Below, piece by piece: positions 8,055-14,586 of a stretch of DNA of 21,195 bases (positions are counted from its first letter, which is position 1; each line of letters begins with the position of its first letter). The translations under genes were made by a program, and so were the position numbers. This stretch comes from Prevotella sp. CAG:755 (lineage in GTDB: Bacteria > Bacteroidota > Bacteroidia > Bacteroidales > Bacteroidaceae), in NCBI GenBank assembly GCA_000431275.1, contig HF989214.1, forward strand, positions 40,116 to 61,310. Reading direction: 5' to 3'. The notes beneath the pieces were generated by a model. The model did not search any database, was not told where the DNA came from, and saw only the letters and a program-made list of their open reading frames with translations.

Positions 8055-8427
8055 GATGGTCAATTTTTTCCGGTCCTACAAAAAGTTTAGCCACGAACGA
8101 GGCTATCGGATTAACAATAAGCCGTTTGCGCTGGGCGTAGACCACAAAAGCCACCACCACCCAGACGGTACACACCACGGCATAGGCCGCAGCCTCACTG
8201 CCCAGATACGTCTGCAAAACAGACACGCACAAGTAAGAGAGGAACAAGACAACGATGCCGCCTAGCAAAAAGAGAATGGCACTCAACGCCATGGTCGCCA
8301 ACAACACCGTCAGTTTCTCAGCTATATCCAGTTGGGCATAACGCTTTTGAAGCTTCACGTAGGCTATGACCTCACGTGTCAACTCCTGCAAGCTCTCTAT
8401 GTTCTTGTTACTGGATAACACAGTCAA
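8035..8427 (-). CDS. Phage holin superfamily / DUF1469-like inner-membrane protein
   Basis: The protein has 130 residues: an N-terminal amphipathic helix (SLQELTREVIAYVKLQKRYA), a long hydrophobic hairpin at about residues 39-72 (LTVLLATMALSAILFLLGG onward) and another membrane segment at about 79-98 (AYAVVCTVWVVVAFVVYA). A basic, cytoplasmic-type segment (QRKRLIVNP) follows. This is the layout of the Actinobacterial-holin/DUF1469 superfamily, common in bacterial envelope-stress operons and not a sign of phage. It lies 5 nt downstream of the YtxH gene. The His-rich end (DHHVHEHR) overlaps the next reading frame. The family call is good; its exact role in the envelope is not known. Confidence 0.8.
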   Translation of the reverse strand: MTVLSSNKNIESLQELTREVIAYVKLQKRYAQLDIAEKLTVLLATMALSAILFLLGGIVVLFLSYLCVSVLQTYLGSEAAAYAVVCTVWVVVAFVVYAQRKRLIVNPIASFVAKLFVGPEKIDHHVHEHR

Positions 8428-8432
8428 ACAGA

Positions 8433-8636
8433 TCAGTGAGCGGCAGACAGTTCGTCGGCGATGTCGTCAACGAGGTTCTCCATTTCTTTGCTGTTCAGCT
8501 TGATGCCGCGTTTGCGGATAGCCTCAGCGATTTTCGTACGGGTATCCTCACCTTTTTCCGGTGCAAACAGAATGCCACAAGCAGCTCCGACGGCTGCACC
8601 ACCCAAGAAGGCGGCCAAAATGCTCAATCCTTTCAT
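8433..8636 (-). CDS. YtxH domain-containing protein
   Basis: This 67-residue protein matches the YtxH pattern closely. It has an N-terminal Gly/Ala-rich membrane helix (ILAAFLGGAAVGAACGILFAP), the characteristic 'FAPEKGEDTRTKI' turn, then a charged amphipathic helix. YtxH proteins are small, single-pass and often stress-induced. This is the first gene of a three-gene operon with the holin-like and small basic proteins. A TATCTTTG element at 8697-8690 is its likely promoter. Confidence 0.88.
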   Translation of the reverse strand: MKGLSILAAFLGGAAVGAACGILFAPEKGEDTRTKIAEAIRKRGIKLNSKEMENLVDDIADELSAAH

Positions 8637-8689
8637 AGTTCTATCGTTTTAATGAATAAATTATGAGTGTACGCGTTCAGTGTACGGCT

Positions 8690-8697
8690 CAAAGATA
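8690..8697 (-). promoter_or_regulatory. Probable -7 element for the YtxH operon
   Basis: On the minus strand the sequence reads TATCTTTG, a full -7 match, about 54 nt upstream of the YtxH start. The -33 region is poor. The divergent SPOR gene has its own -7 element about 115 bp away. Confidence 0.5.
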
Positions 8698-8811
8698 CGG
8701 GTTTAATTTGGAATACGACGCATTTTCACCATACTTTTCCGCTTTCTTGCGAAAATTTCATCTGTTAGCATTAATTAACCGAACCAAGCACGCCATTCCG
8801 GCTTAGAATGG

Positions 8812-8819
8812 TAACTTTG
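8812..8819 (+). promoter_or_regulatory. Probable -7 element for the SPOR lipoprotein gene
   Basis: TAACTTTG matches the -7 consensus; no clear -33 element is seen. It lies over the in-frame ATG at 8808, which argues that translation starts further on, at 8874. Confidence 0.5.
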
Positions 8820-8873
8820 CGCGTGACATCGTATAAACAAACCTGTAATCCACATTATTCCGCACCTAAACAG

Positions 8874-9392
8874 ATGAAAAAGGTTTTATTCTTCGGCGTG
8901 GGTCTGTGTTCTGCACTGGCCATGACGTCATGCAAATCAAGTGAAAGCGCTTATAAGAAAGCATACGAAAAAGCCAAGGCCCAGGAAATGGCTGCCGCCA
9001 ACCAACAGACTGAGGAGCCGACGGCTACGGTCACTCCTGTTACCACGACGGAAACCGTGACCGTAACGCCTGTCACAACTCCCGTCCAAGAAGACCACAG
9101 CGATGTGCGCACCATCAGCGGCGGCGTATCGGTTGTCAGTGGAACCGGCCTGCAAGCATACAGCGTAGTAGTGGGTAGCTTCTCGACACAAGCCAACGCC
9201 GAGGGCCTGCAAGCCACACTCAAATCACAAGGCTACAATGCTCAGGTCGTCAAGACCAACGAAACCATCAACGGCATCACAGGGTGGTTCCGCGTCATCG
9301 CCTCCACCTTTGCGGACAAGGCCTCAGCCGTACAGTCGCGCGATGCCCTGCGGTCCACATACTCCGACGCATGGCTACTTTACAATAAATAA
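8874..9392 (+). CDS. SPOR domain-containing lipoprotein
   Basis: The protein has 172 residues with a lipoprotein signal peptide ending at Cys20 (LAMTSC). A Lys/Glu/Gln-rich helix follows (AYKKAYEKAKAQEMAAANQQ), then a Thr/Val/Pro linker made of repeats such as TVTPVTTTETVTVTPVTTP. A C-terminal SPOR domain covers about residues 95-170: 'YSVVVGSFSTQANAEGLQA' and 'GWFRVIASTFADKASAVQSR'. SPOR domains bind denuded glycan strands of peptidoglycan, so the protein is probably an outer-membrane-anchored, wall-binding protein. The start at 8874 gives the signal peptide at the N-terminus; the longer frame from 8808 would bury it. A strong terminator follows, so the gene is probably transcribed alone. 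Confidence 0.9.
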   Translation: MKKVLFFGVGLCSALAMTSCKSSESAYKKAYEKAKAQEMAAANQQTEEPTATVTPVTTTETVTVTPVTTPVQEDHSDVRTISGGVSVVSGTGLQAYSVVVGSFSTQANAEGLQATLKSQGYNAQVVKTNETINGITGWFRVIASTFADKASAVQSRDALRSTYSDAWLLYNK

Positions 9393-9414
9393 GCAAATTG
9401 AACATCTCCATATC

Positions 9415-9452
9415 AAGCGGGCAGCGTCCTAAGCGGCGCTACCCGCTTTTTT
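9415..9452 (+). terminator. Rho-independent terminator after the SPOR gene
   Basis: AAGCGGG (9415-9421) pairs with CCCGCTT (9442-9448), with an inner AGCG/CGCT extension after one mismatch, followed by a run of six T bases. Confidence 0.85.
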
Positions 9453-9469
9453 CATGACACAGCCAGACG

Positions 9470-9485
9470 TGGCACGGCATTTGTA
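9470..9485 (+). promoter_or_regulatory. Sigma-54-like -24/-12 sequence ahead of htpG
   Basis: TGGCACG, four bases, then TTGTA matches the RpoN consensus TGGCACG-N4-TTGCW except for T in place of C in the -12 box. It ends 33 nt before the htpG start, so the transcript would have a leader of about 24 nt. No primary-sigma -7 element is evident in this gap. A chance match cannot be excluded. Confidence 0.3.
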
Positions 9486-9518
9486 GTGTAATCAGTCAGA
9501 AAATTCAACATAACTGAT

Positions 9519-11570
9519 ATGCAAAAAGGTAACATTGGAGTAACGACAGAAAACATCTTCCCTGTCATCAAGAAGTTCTTATACAGCGACCACGAAATCT
9601 TCCTGCGCGAGCTCGTCTCGAACGCCGTCGACGCCACGCAGAAGCTCAAAACCTATGCCTCGAAAGGCGACTTCAAGGGCGAGCTGGGCGACCTGACCAT
9701 CCACGTCAGCCTCGACAAGGACAAGGGCACGCTCACCATCAGCGACCGTGGCCTCGGTATGACAGAAGAGGAAATCGACAAGTACATCAACCAGATTGCA
9801 TTCTCGGGCGCCAACGACTTCCTCGACAAGTACAAGGACGACGCTAACGCCATCATCGGCCACTTCGGCCTCGGCTTCTACTCCTCATTCATGGTAGCCA
9901 AGAAAGTTGAAATCCTCACCAAAAGCTACCGTGACGACGCCCCTGCCGTGCGCTGGACCTGCGACGGTTCGCCGACCTACGAAATCGAACCCGCCGAACG
10001 CGACGGACGCGGCACGGACATCATTCTGCACATCGACGACGACTGCAAGGAGTTCCTCGAAAAGGGCAAAATCAAGGAACTGCTGACCAAGTACTGCCGT
10101 TTCCTCCCTATCCCCGTTGCCTTCGGCAAGAAGACGGAATGGAAAGACGGTAAGCAGGTCGATACCGATGAAGACAACATCGTCAACGACACCACACCCC
10201 TATGGACCCGCAAACCCGCCGAGCTGAAAGAAGAGGACTACAAGAAATTCTACCGCGACCTCTACCCCATGTCCGACGAGCCCCTCTTCTGGATCCACCT
10301 CAACGTGGACTACCCATTCAACCTTACCGGCGTGCTCTACTTCCCCAAAATCAAGAGCAACATTGAGCTCCACCGCAACAAAATACAACTCTACTGCAAC
10401 CAAGTCTACGTGACAGACCAGGTCGAGAACATCGTACCCGACTTCCTTACCCTGCTCCACGGCGTGATCGACTCGCCCGACATTCCTTTGAACGTCAGCC
10501 GAAGCTACCTGCAAAGCGACGCCAACGTCAAGAAGATCTCGACCTACATCACCAAGAAAGTCAGCGACCGCCTCGCCTCCCTCTTCAAGAACGACCGCAA
10601 GGACTTCGAAAGCAAGTGGGACGACCTGAAAATCTTCATCCACTACGGCATGCTCACCGAGCCCGACTTCTATGACAAGGCCAAGGCGTTCGCCCTCTTG
10701 AAAGACGTCGACGGGAAGTATTTCACCTACGACGAATATCGCGACCTCATCAAGGCCACGCAGACGGACAAGGACGGCAACCTCGTCTACCTCTACGCCG
10801 GCCACCTCGACGAGCAGTACAGCTACATCGAGGCCGCCCGCGCCAAGGGTTACAGCGTACTGCTCATGGACGGCGAACTGGACACAGCCCTTGTCGGGAT
10901 GCTCGAACAGAAATTCGAAAAGAGCCGTTTTGCCCGCGTCGACGGTGACACCATCGACCGCCTCATCCTCAAAGAAGACGTGAAGGACAGCGGCCTCGCC
11001 GCCGAAGACAGCTCGAACCTCTCCGCCCTCTTCACCACACAGATGCCCAAGCTCGACAAGGTCGAGTTCCACGTCGAAGTGGCCCCGCTCGGTGAGGAGG
11101 CAGCCCCCGTGCTCATCACGCAGAGCGAATACATGCGCCGCATGAAAGAGATGAGTCGCCTGCAAGCCGGCATGTCGTTCTACGGCGAGATGCCGAGCAT
11201 GATGAGCGTCGTGCTCAATGCAGACCACCGGTTAGTCAAGCGCGTGCTTGACGACATGAAGGCCCACACCAGCGACGCCCTCGTCCCCATCGAGGCCGAG
11301 CTCAAAGGCCTCCACGCCCGCCACGCCGCCCTCGAACAGGCGCAGCAGAAGAAAAAGTCCGACGAGATCACGCAGGAAGACCGCGACAACCTGTCCCAGT
11401 GCAACAAGGACATCGCCGCCGAGGAAGAGAAGAAGACCAAGGTCCTTTCCGACTACGGCGCAGGTCAGGCTGTCGTCCATCAGCTCATCGATATCGCTCT
11501 CTTGCAGAACGGCTTACTCAAAGGCAAAGCACTCGACCAGTTCCTCAAACGCAGCGTCGAGCTTATCTGA
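9519..11570 (+). CDS. htpG: Molecular chaperone HtpG (Hsp90)
   Basis: This 683-residue protein opens MQKGNIGVTTENIFPVIKKF. The N-terminal GHKL ATPase carries the N box RELVSNAVDA (Glu31 and Asn35), the G1 motif DRGLGMT (76-82) and the G2 motif GHFGLGFYSSFMV (from 114). The middle domain has the conserved 'WIHLNVDYPFNLTGVLYFPKI' and 'LYCNQVYVTD' stretches, with 'DIPLNVSRSYLQ' further on. The C-terminal dimerisation domain contains the charged segment QAQQKKKSDEITQEDRDNLS. Hsp90 is a cytosolic, ATP-driven chaperone that helps late folding of client proteins. The length is somewhat above the E. coli protein, as is usual in Bacteroidetes. The gene stands alone between two terminators. Confidence 0.98.
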   Translation: MQKGNIGVTTENIFPVIKKFLYSDHEIFLRELVSNAVDATQKLKTYASKGDFKGELGDLTIHVSLDKDKGTLTISDRGLGMTEEEIDKYINQIAFSGANDFLDKYKDDANAIIGHFGLGFYSSFMVAKKVEILTKSYRDDAPAVRWTCDGSPTYEIEPAERDGRGTDIILHIDDDCKEFLEKGKIKELLTKYCRFLPIPVAFGKKTEWKDGKQVDTDEDNIVNDTTPLWTRKPAELKEEDYKKFYRDLYPMSDEPLFWIHLNVDYPFNLTGVLYFPKIKSNIELHRNKIQLYCNQVYVTDQVENIVPDFLTLLHGVIDSPDIPLNVSRSYLQSDANVKKISTYITKKVSDRLASLFKNDRKDFESKWDDLKIFIHYGMLTEPDFYDKAKAFALLKDVDGKYFTYDEYRDLIKATQTDKDGNLVYLYAGHLDEQYSYIEAARAKGYSVLLMDGELDTALVGMLEQKFEKSRFARVDGDTIDRLILKEDVKDSGLAAEDSSNLSALFTTQMPKLDKVEFHVEVAPLGEEAAPVLITQSEYMRRMKEMSRLQAGMSFYGEMPSMMSVVLNADHRLVKRVLDDMKAHTSDALVPIEAELKGLHARHAALEQAQQKKKSDEITQEDRDNLSQCNKDIAAEEEKKTKVLSDYGAGQAVVHQLIDIALLQNGLLKGKALDQFLKRSVELI

Positions 11571-11590
11571 GCCCCCTACAATACGCATAG

Positions 11591-11632
11591 AGAACGCCGG
11601 AAAACTTTCATGGTTTTCCGGCGTTCTTCTGT
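11591..11632 (+). terminator. Rho-independent terminator after htpG
   Basis: A perfect 15-bp stem (11591-11605 with 11613-11627) with a 7-nt loop is followed by TCTGTTT. On the opposite strand it could also stop readthrough from the minus-strand hydrolase gene. Confidence 0.85.
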
Positions 11633-11715
11633 TTCCTAACTGTCAATCCAACCGGCTGTACTCTCCGACTGGCAAAGGCTAGCATATTTCAGCTCGGGGT
11701 TGGCAGCTCCCCGTC

Positions 11716-12603
11716 TCAGAACTTCATGAACCCCGGCGCAGGCAGGTGCATCCCTGCCATGACGAGGCTGTCGGTGCGGGCAAGCTGCAAAATCCGCTTG
11801 CGCGCTACCCGGGCTTCAGCGGGATTCATGTCGTAGGTCGGGCAAAGGTCCAAGTTGGCCAGCTGTAACGCCGCGCCATGAAGAATGTCGCCCACGATGA
11901 GCAGGTCGCCCACACGGAACGCCGTGTGCCCCGGCGTGTGGCCCGAGGCGTCGATGGTCTCGACCCCGCCGGGCAGATAGTCGCCGAAATCAAAGAAATG
12001 CAGGTTCAGCCTGTAAGCCTTGGCCATCTTCTCGACCTGTGCTTTCTTCTCCCCGGGCATTCCCATCCATCCCTTGAACTCTTGTTTAGACACAAACACC
12101 TGTGCCATTGGAAACATGGGCCGCCCACCGTCCAACAATCCGCCGATATGGTCACTATGCAGATGGGTCAGATAAATAAAGCCTATGTCAGCCGGCGTCA
12201 ATTCCATAAGACTGAGCAAGTGGAGCAGGCGACTGTCTTTTCCACCAAGGCCGGTGTCGAAGAGTATACGCATTCCCTTCGACTCGACAAGGAACGTGCT
12301 CAATGACGAGGGGATGCCGCCACGAAGGTGGAGACTGTCGATGAGCGACGCCGGGGCTTGGGGAAACAGGTTGACAGGCTGCATAGCGGCCTGGTCCTGA
12401 ATCCATGTCACTCTCACATCGCCAAGTTCCAGCGTTTTGGTCTCGGAGGCCAATGCCGTAAAACCTGAGGTGTCAACTGCCGCCTGCGGAATCCGGGGCG
12501 CACTTTTCTCCGGACGTGCATGGTGCCCGGACACCAGACCTTGCACCACCATGACAACTGCGCCTGTCGCCAAGGCCACAATCATAAGCACCGTATTCTT
12601 CAT
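11716..12603 (-). CDS. Exported metallo-beta-lactamase-fold hydrolase
   Basis: This 295-residue protein has a hydrophobic N-terminus (residues 4-23) that acts as a signal peptide or anchor, so it probably works in the periplasm. The zinc ligands of the MBL fold are all visible: HLHSDH (His147, His149, Asp151, His152), GHTPGH (His222, His226), the bridging Asp in IVGDI (Asp239), and GMHLP (His286). 'FLVESKGMRILFDTGLGG' precedes the motif, as in the AHL-lactonase-like and arylsulfatase-like MBL branch. The substrate cannot be read from the sequence; lactones, phosphoesters and sulfate esters are all known for relatives. It has its own promoter at 12635-12666. Confidence 0.88.
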   Translation of the reverse strand: MKNTVLMIVALATGAVVMVVQGLVSGHHARPEKSAPRIPQAAVDTSGFTALASETKTLELGDVRVTWIQDQAAMQPVNLFPQAPASLIDSLHLRGGIPSSLSTFLVESKGMRILFDTGLGGKDSRLLHLLSLMELTPADIGFIYLTHLHSDHIGGLLDGGRPMFPMAQVFVSKQEFKGWMGMPGEKKAQVEKMAKAYRLNLHFFDFGDYLPGGVETIDASGHTPGHTAFRVGDLLIVGDILHGAALQLANLDLCPTYDMNPAEARVARKRILQLARTDSLVMAGMHLPAPGFMKF

Positions 12604-12634
12604 TGTCTCCTTATTTAATCAAAAGTTTTGTCCA

Positions 12635-12666
12635 CAAAGTTATTATTTCCCGACGGACGACGCAAG
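12635..12666 (-). promoter_or_regulatory. Bacteroidetes-type promoter for the MBL-fold hydrolase
   Basis: Read on the minus strand, CTTG (12666-12663) and TAACTTTG (12642-12635) are exactly 20 bp apart. The transcript would start near 12628, about 25 nt before the ATG. Confidence 0.72.
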
Positions 12667-12687
12667 TTTCAAGCCCGGAAATCCGCA

Positions 12688-12719
12688 GAAGGCATTGCCG
12701 GAAAGCTCCCAATGCCTTC
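12688..12719. repeat. Perfect 10-bp inverted repeat upstream of the hydrolase promoter
   Basis: GAAGGCATTG (12688-12697) and CAATGCCTTC (12710-12719) are perfect inverted copies with a 12-bp spacer, just upstream of the -33 element of the minus-strand promoter. No T run follows on either strand, so an operator is at least as likely as a terminator. Confidence 0.5.
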
Positions 12720-12856
12720 AAGTCATACAGGTCAAGCTAGAAAAAACTCGCCATGACTTTTGACTTTTCGTCTTACCGACGGTCTTATCCATAGAAAGGC
12801 CGTCCAGCCCCATCCTCACGGTAAGCCCGGCGACCACAGACTTAAACAAACACGCC

Positions 12857-13219
12857 ATGCAAACTTCACTCCCCTTCAAGACTGGCCTCACCGCCTTCAT
12901 CCTGTTCTTGTCCATGCAGCCAGCTGACGCCCGATTGCGTCACCGTCACTCCCATCCCACTATCCGTGTGACCGTAGCGCCCCCGCGGCCTGTACCGCCC
13001 GTCCGTATCGTCCATCTTTCAACCCTGCGCGAACGGTTAGCCCGTGCGCAGGCCTATCTCTCTTCCCACAAGACGATCAGCGCCAAGCGCTATGCCCGCC
13101 TGACCGGACTGACAAGATCAGCTGCCCGGGCTGAACTCGACACCTTCGCCCGCGACAGTTCCACACGCATTGCAGCCGTCGGGGCTGGCAAGCGAAAATG
13201 TTACACCCTCGTCCGTTGA
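12857..13219 (+). CDS. Exported protein with HTH-like C-terminal domain, first gene of sigma operon
   Basis: The 120-residue protein has a signal peptide at about residues 1-26 (FKTGLTAFILFLSMQPADA). An Arg/His- and Pro-rich linker follows (RLRHRHSHP, APPRPVPPVR). The C-terminus, about residues 55-120, looks like a helix-turn-helix: 'LRERLARAQAYLSSHKTISA', 'RYARLTGLTRSAARAELDTF', then a short beta-like end (KRKCYTLV). HTH domains normally act in the cytoplasm, so the combination is odd. I recall similar short secreted proteins near sigma genes in other Bacteroidales but have not checked. The ATG at 12914 would drop the signal peptide and give a 101-residue cytosolic protein. Only 12 nt separate it from the sigma gene. 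No clear promoter was found ahead of it. Confidence 0.65.
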   Translation: MQTSLPFKTGLTAFILFLSMQPADARLRHRHSHPTIRVTVAPPRPVPPVRIVHLSTLRERLARAQAYLSSHKTISAKRYARLTGLTRSAARAELDTFARDSSTRIAAVGAGKRKCYTLVR

Positions 13220-13231
13220 ATCCCACACTTG

Positions 13232-13770
13232 ATGGCCACCTCCGACCACGACATTGTCCAAACGCTGTCCAAGACTCCCGAGAAGGGCTTTCGCCTCCTC
13301 ATGGCCAAATACAAGGAACCCATCTACTGGCACATACGCCGCCTTGTCGGCACGCACGACGACGCGCAGGACGCAGCGCAGGAAACATTCGTCCGGGTGT
13401 TCCGCGCCATCGCTCAACTTGACACTTCGTCCTCGCTCAGCGCCTGGATCTACCGCATCGCCACACACGAGGCTTTGCGTCTCATCGAAAAGCGGAAAAC
13501 CACTCCCGTATCGCTTGACGACGACGCGGTATCTGCCCCCTGCCTCGCGGCCGATGCCTATTAGACTACCACGACGCCGAGGCCGTCCGGATGCAACGTG
13601 CCATCCGTTCCTTGCCAACCAAGCAGCAACTGGTGTTCAACCTGCGCTATTACGACGAACTGGATTATGCCGAAATCGCTCACATCACGGCCTCGACGCC
13701 CGCAAGTGCCAAAGCCAATTATCACCTCGCCAAAGACAAAATCGTCAAATACTTACGTGAAAATGACTGA
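13232..13770 (+). pseudogene. ECF-type RNA polymerase sigma-70 factor, frameshifted
   Basis: Sigma region 2 is read from ATG 13232: 'FRLLMAKYKEPIYWHIRRLV', 'DDAQDAAQETFVRVFRAI', 'SLSAWIYRIATHEALRLIEK'. That frame stops at TAG 13562 after 110 residues. Region 4 continues in the -1 frame from about 13561: LDYHDAEAVRMQRAIRSLP, 'KQQLVFNLRYYDELDYAEIA', 'ASAKANYHLAKDKIVKYLRE', ending at TGA 13770. Restoring one T in TATTAGAC joins the halves into about 179 residues, the usual ECF length. Either one base was lost in the genome or assembly, or the ribosome shifts frame here; I see no classical slippery heptamer. The anti-sigma gene starts inside the end of region 4 (ATGACTGA overlap), so the operon is otherwise intact. 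Confidence 0.85.
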
Positions 13771-14107
13771 CCGCATAAAAAAATCCGACCTCACTCACAT
13801 AGGAAAGCGTCTGCCATATACTGTCCCGGACGGCTTCTTCGAGCAGTTCGAAGCCGACATCTGGCAGGCAGTACAGCCCGACCTCCACTGCCTGCGTGCC
13901 CGCCGGCCTCTCCTCCGCCGCCTGGTGTGGGGAATCGTCGGCAGCGTGGCAGCCGCCCTTGTCATCGGCTTCATGCTCATCCCCCGCGCGGCGACACCGC
14001 AGGCCATCCCGTATTCGGCTGTTGAGCAAGCCTTTGACAATCTCAGCCAAGAAGACCAGACCTATCTGCTCTCCACCTACGAAAACGACCCATTTTTCCA
14101 ATACTAA
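13763..14107 (+). CDS. Single-pass membrane anti-sigma factor (putative)
   Basis: The 114-residue protein starts at the ATG that overlaps the sigma stop codon by eight bases, the usual translational coupling of sigma/anti-sigma pairs. Residues 1-48 are cytoplasmic and charged and contain LPYTVPDGFFEQFEADIW, like the N-terminal sigma-binding segment of small Bacteroidetes anti-sigma proteins ('yxvPxgYFe' pattern). One membrane helix spans about 53-73 (RLVWGIVGSVAAALVIGFMLI). The 40-residue periplasmic tail (VEQAFDNLSQEDQTYLL) could sense the partner encoded next. The longer frame from 13598 is only the open continuation of the other frame of the sigma gene. The role is inferred from position and layout. 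Confidence 0.75.
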   Translation: MTDRIKKSDLTHIGKRLPYTVPDGFFEQFEADIWQAVQPDLHCLRARRPLLRRLVWGIVGSVAAALVIGFMLIPRAATPQAIPYSAVEQAFDNLSQEDQTYLLSTYENDPFFQY

Positions 14108-14118
14108 TCCATAAACTG

Positions 14119-14586
14119 ATGAAACAGACTCTCCACATCCTCCTCGTGGCTGTACTGATGCTGGCCACGACGTCTTCCCTCTTCGCCCAGGAACAGGACG
14201 GCACACAGCGGCTCAGCCGTAAAGAATTGGCCGAAGTACAGGCCCGCCACATCGCAAGTTCAATGACCATGGACAAGGCAACGACCGAAAAATTCGTCAC
14301 GGCCTACTGCAACTTCCAGCAGGAACTTTGGGCTCTCGGGCCGCGCCCCGGGCAGAAGCGCCGTCACCCGCAGACCGACGCCGAAGCCGCGAAAGAAATG
14401 GAAGCCCGCTTCGACCACAGCCAGAAGATACTCGACTTACGCGAGAAGTATTACAAGATTTACAGTCAGTTCCTCAGTCCGCAGCAAATCCGCCGCGTTT
14501 ACACACTTGAACGGCAGATGATGAACCGGCTGGCCCGCCACCGGCGCGACCGTGCCCGCCGGCAAACTCCCACACCGTTACCATGA
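14119..14586 (+). CDS. CpxP/Spy-like periplasmic protein
   Basis: This 155-residue protein has a signal peptide (residues 1-24, LLVAVLMLATTSSLFAQ) followed by an all-helical, highly charged body. The segment near residues 95-130, 'KILDLREKYYKIYSQFLSPQQIRRVYTLER', has the spacing of the LTxxQ-type helix of CpxP/Spy proteins, here as LSPQQ. The tail is strongly basic (HRRDRARRQTP). Family members are small periplasmic chaperones or signal-damping partners. The gene sits 11 nt after the anti-sigma gene and overlaps the next start by ATGA, which suggests it feeds back on the sigma/anti-sigma pair. This role is inferred. Confidence 0.68.
   Translation: MKQTLHILLVAVLMLATTSSLFAQEQDGTQRLSRKELAEVQARHIASSMTMDKATTEKFVTAYCNFQQELWALGPRPGQKRRHPQTDAEAAKEMEARFDHSQKILDLREKYYKIYSQFLSPQQIRRVYTLERQMMNRLARHRRDRARRQTPTPLP

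Noticed and set aside
8035..8636. Prophage remnant suggested by a holin-like gene
   Set aside because: The YtxH/holin-superfamily/basic-protein trio is an ordinary Bacteroidetes envelope operon, and no other phage genes are nearby.
10200..11228. Long minus-strand frame (342 codons) opposite htpG
   Set aside because: It is the shadow of htpG, a certain gene. Its translation is Val/Glu/Asp-rich with no domain pattern, as expected opposite codon-biased G+C-rich genes.
13556..13566. Programmed -1 frameshift in the sigma gene
   Set aside because: No X-XXY-YYZ heptamer and no evident downstream stimulatory hairpin; a lost T is simpler. It remains open in the findings.
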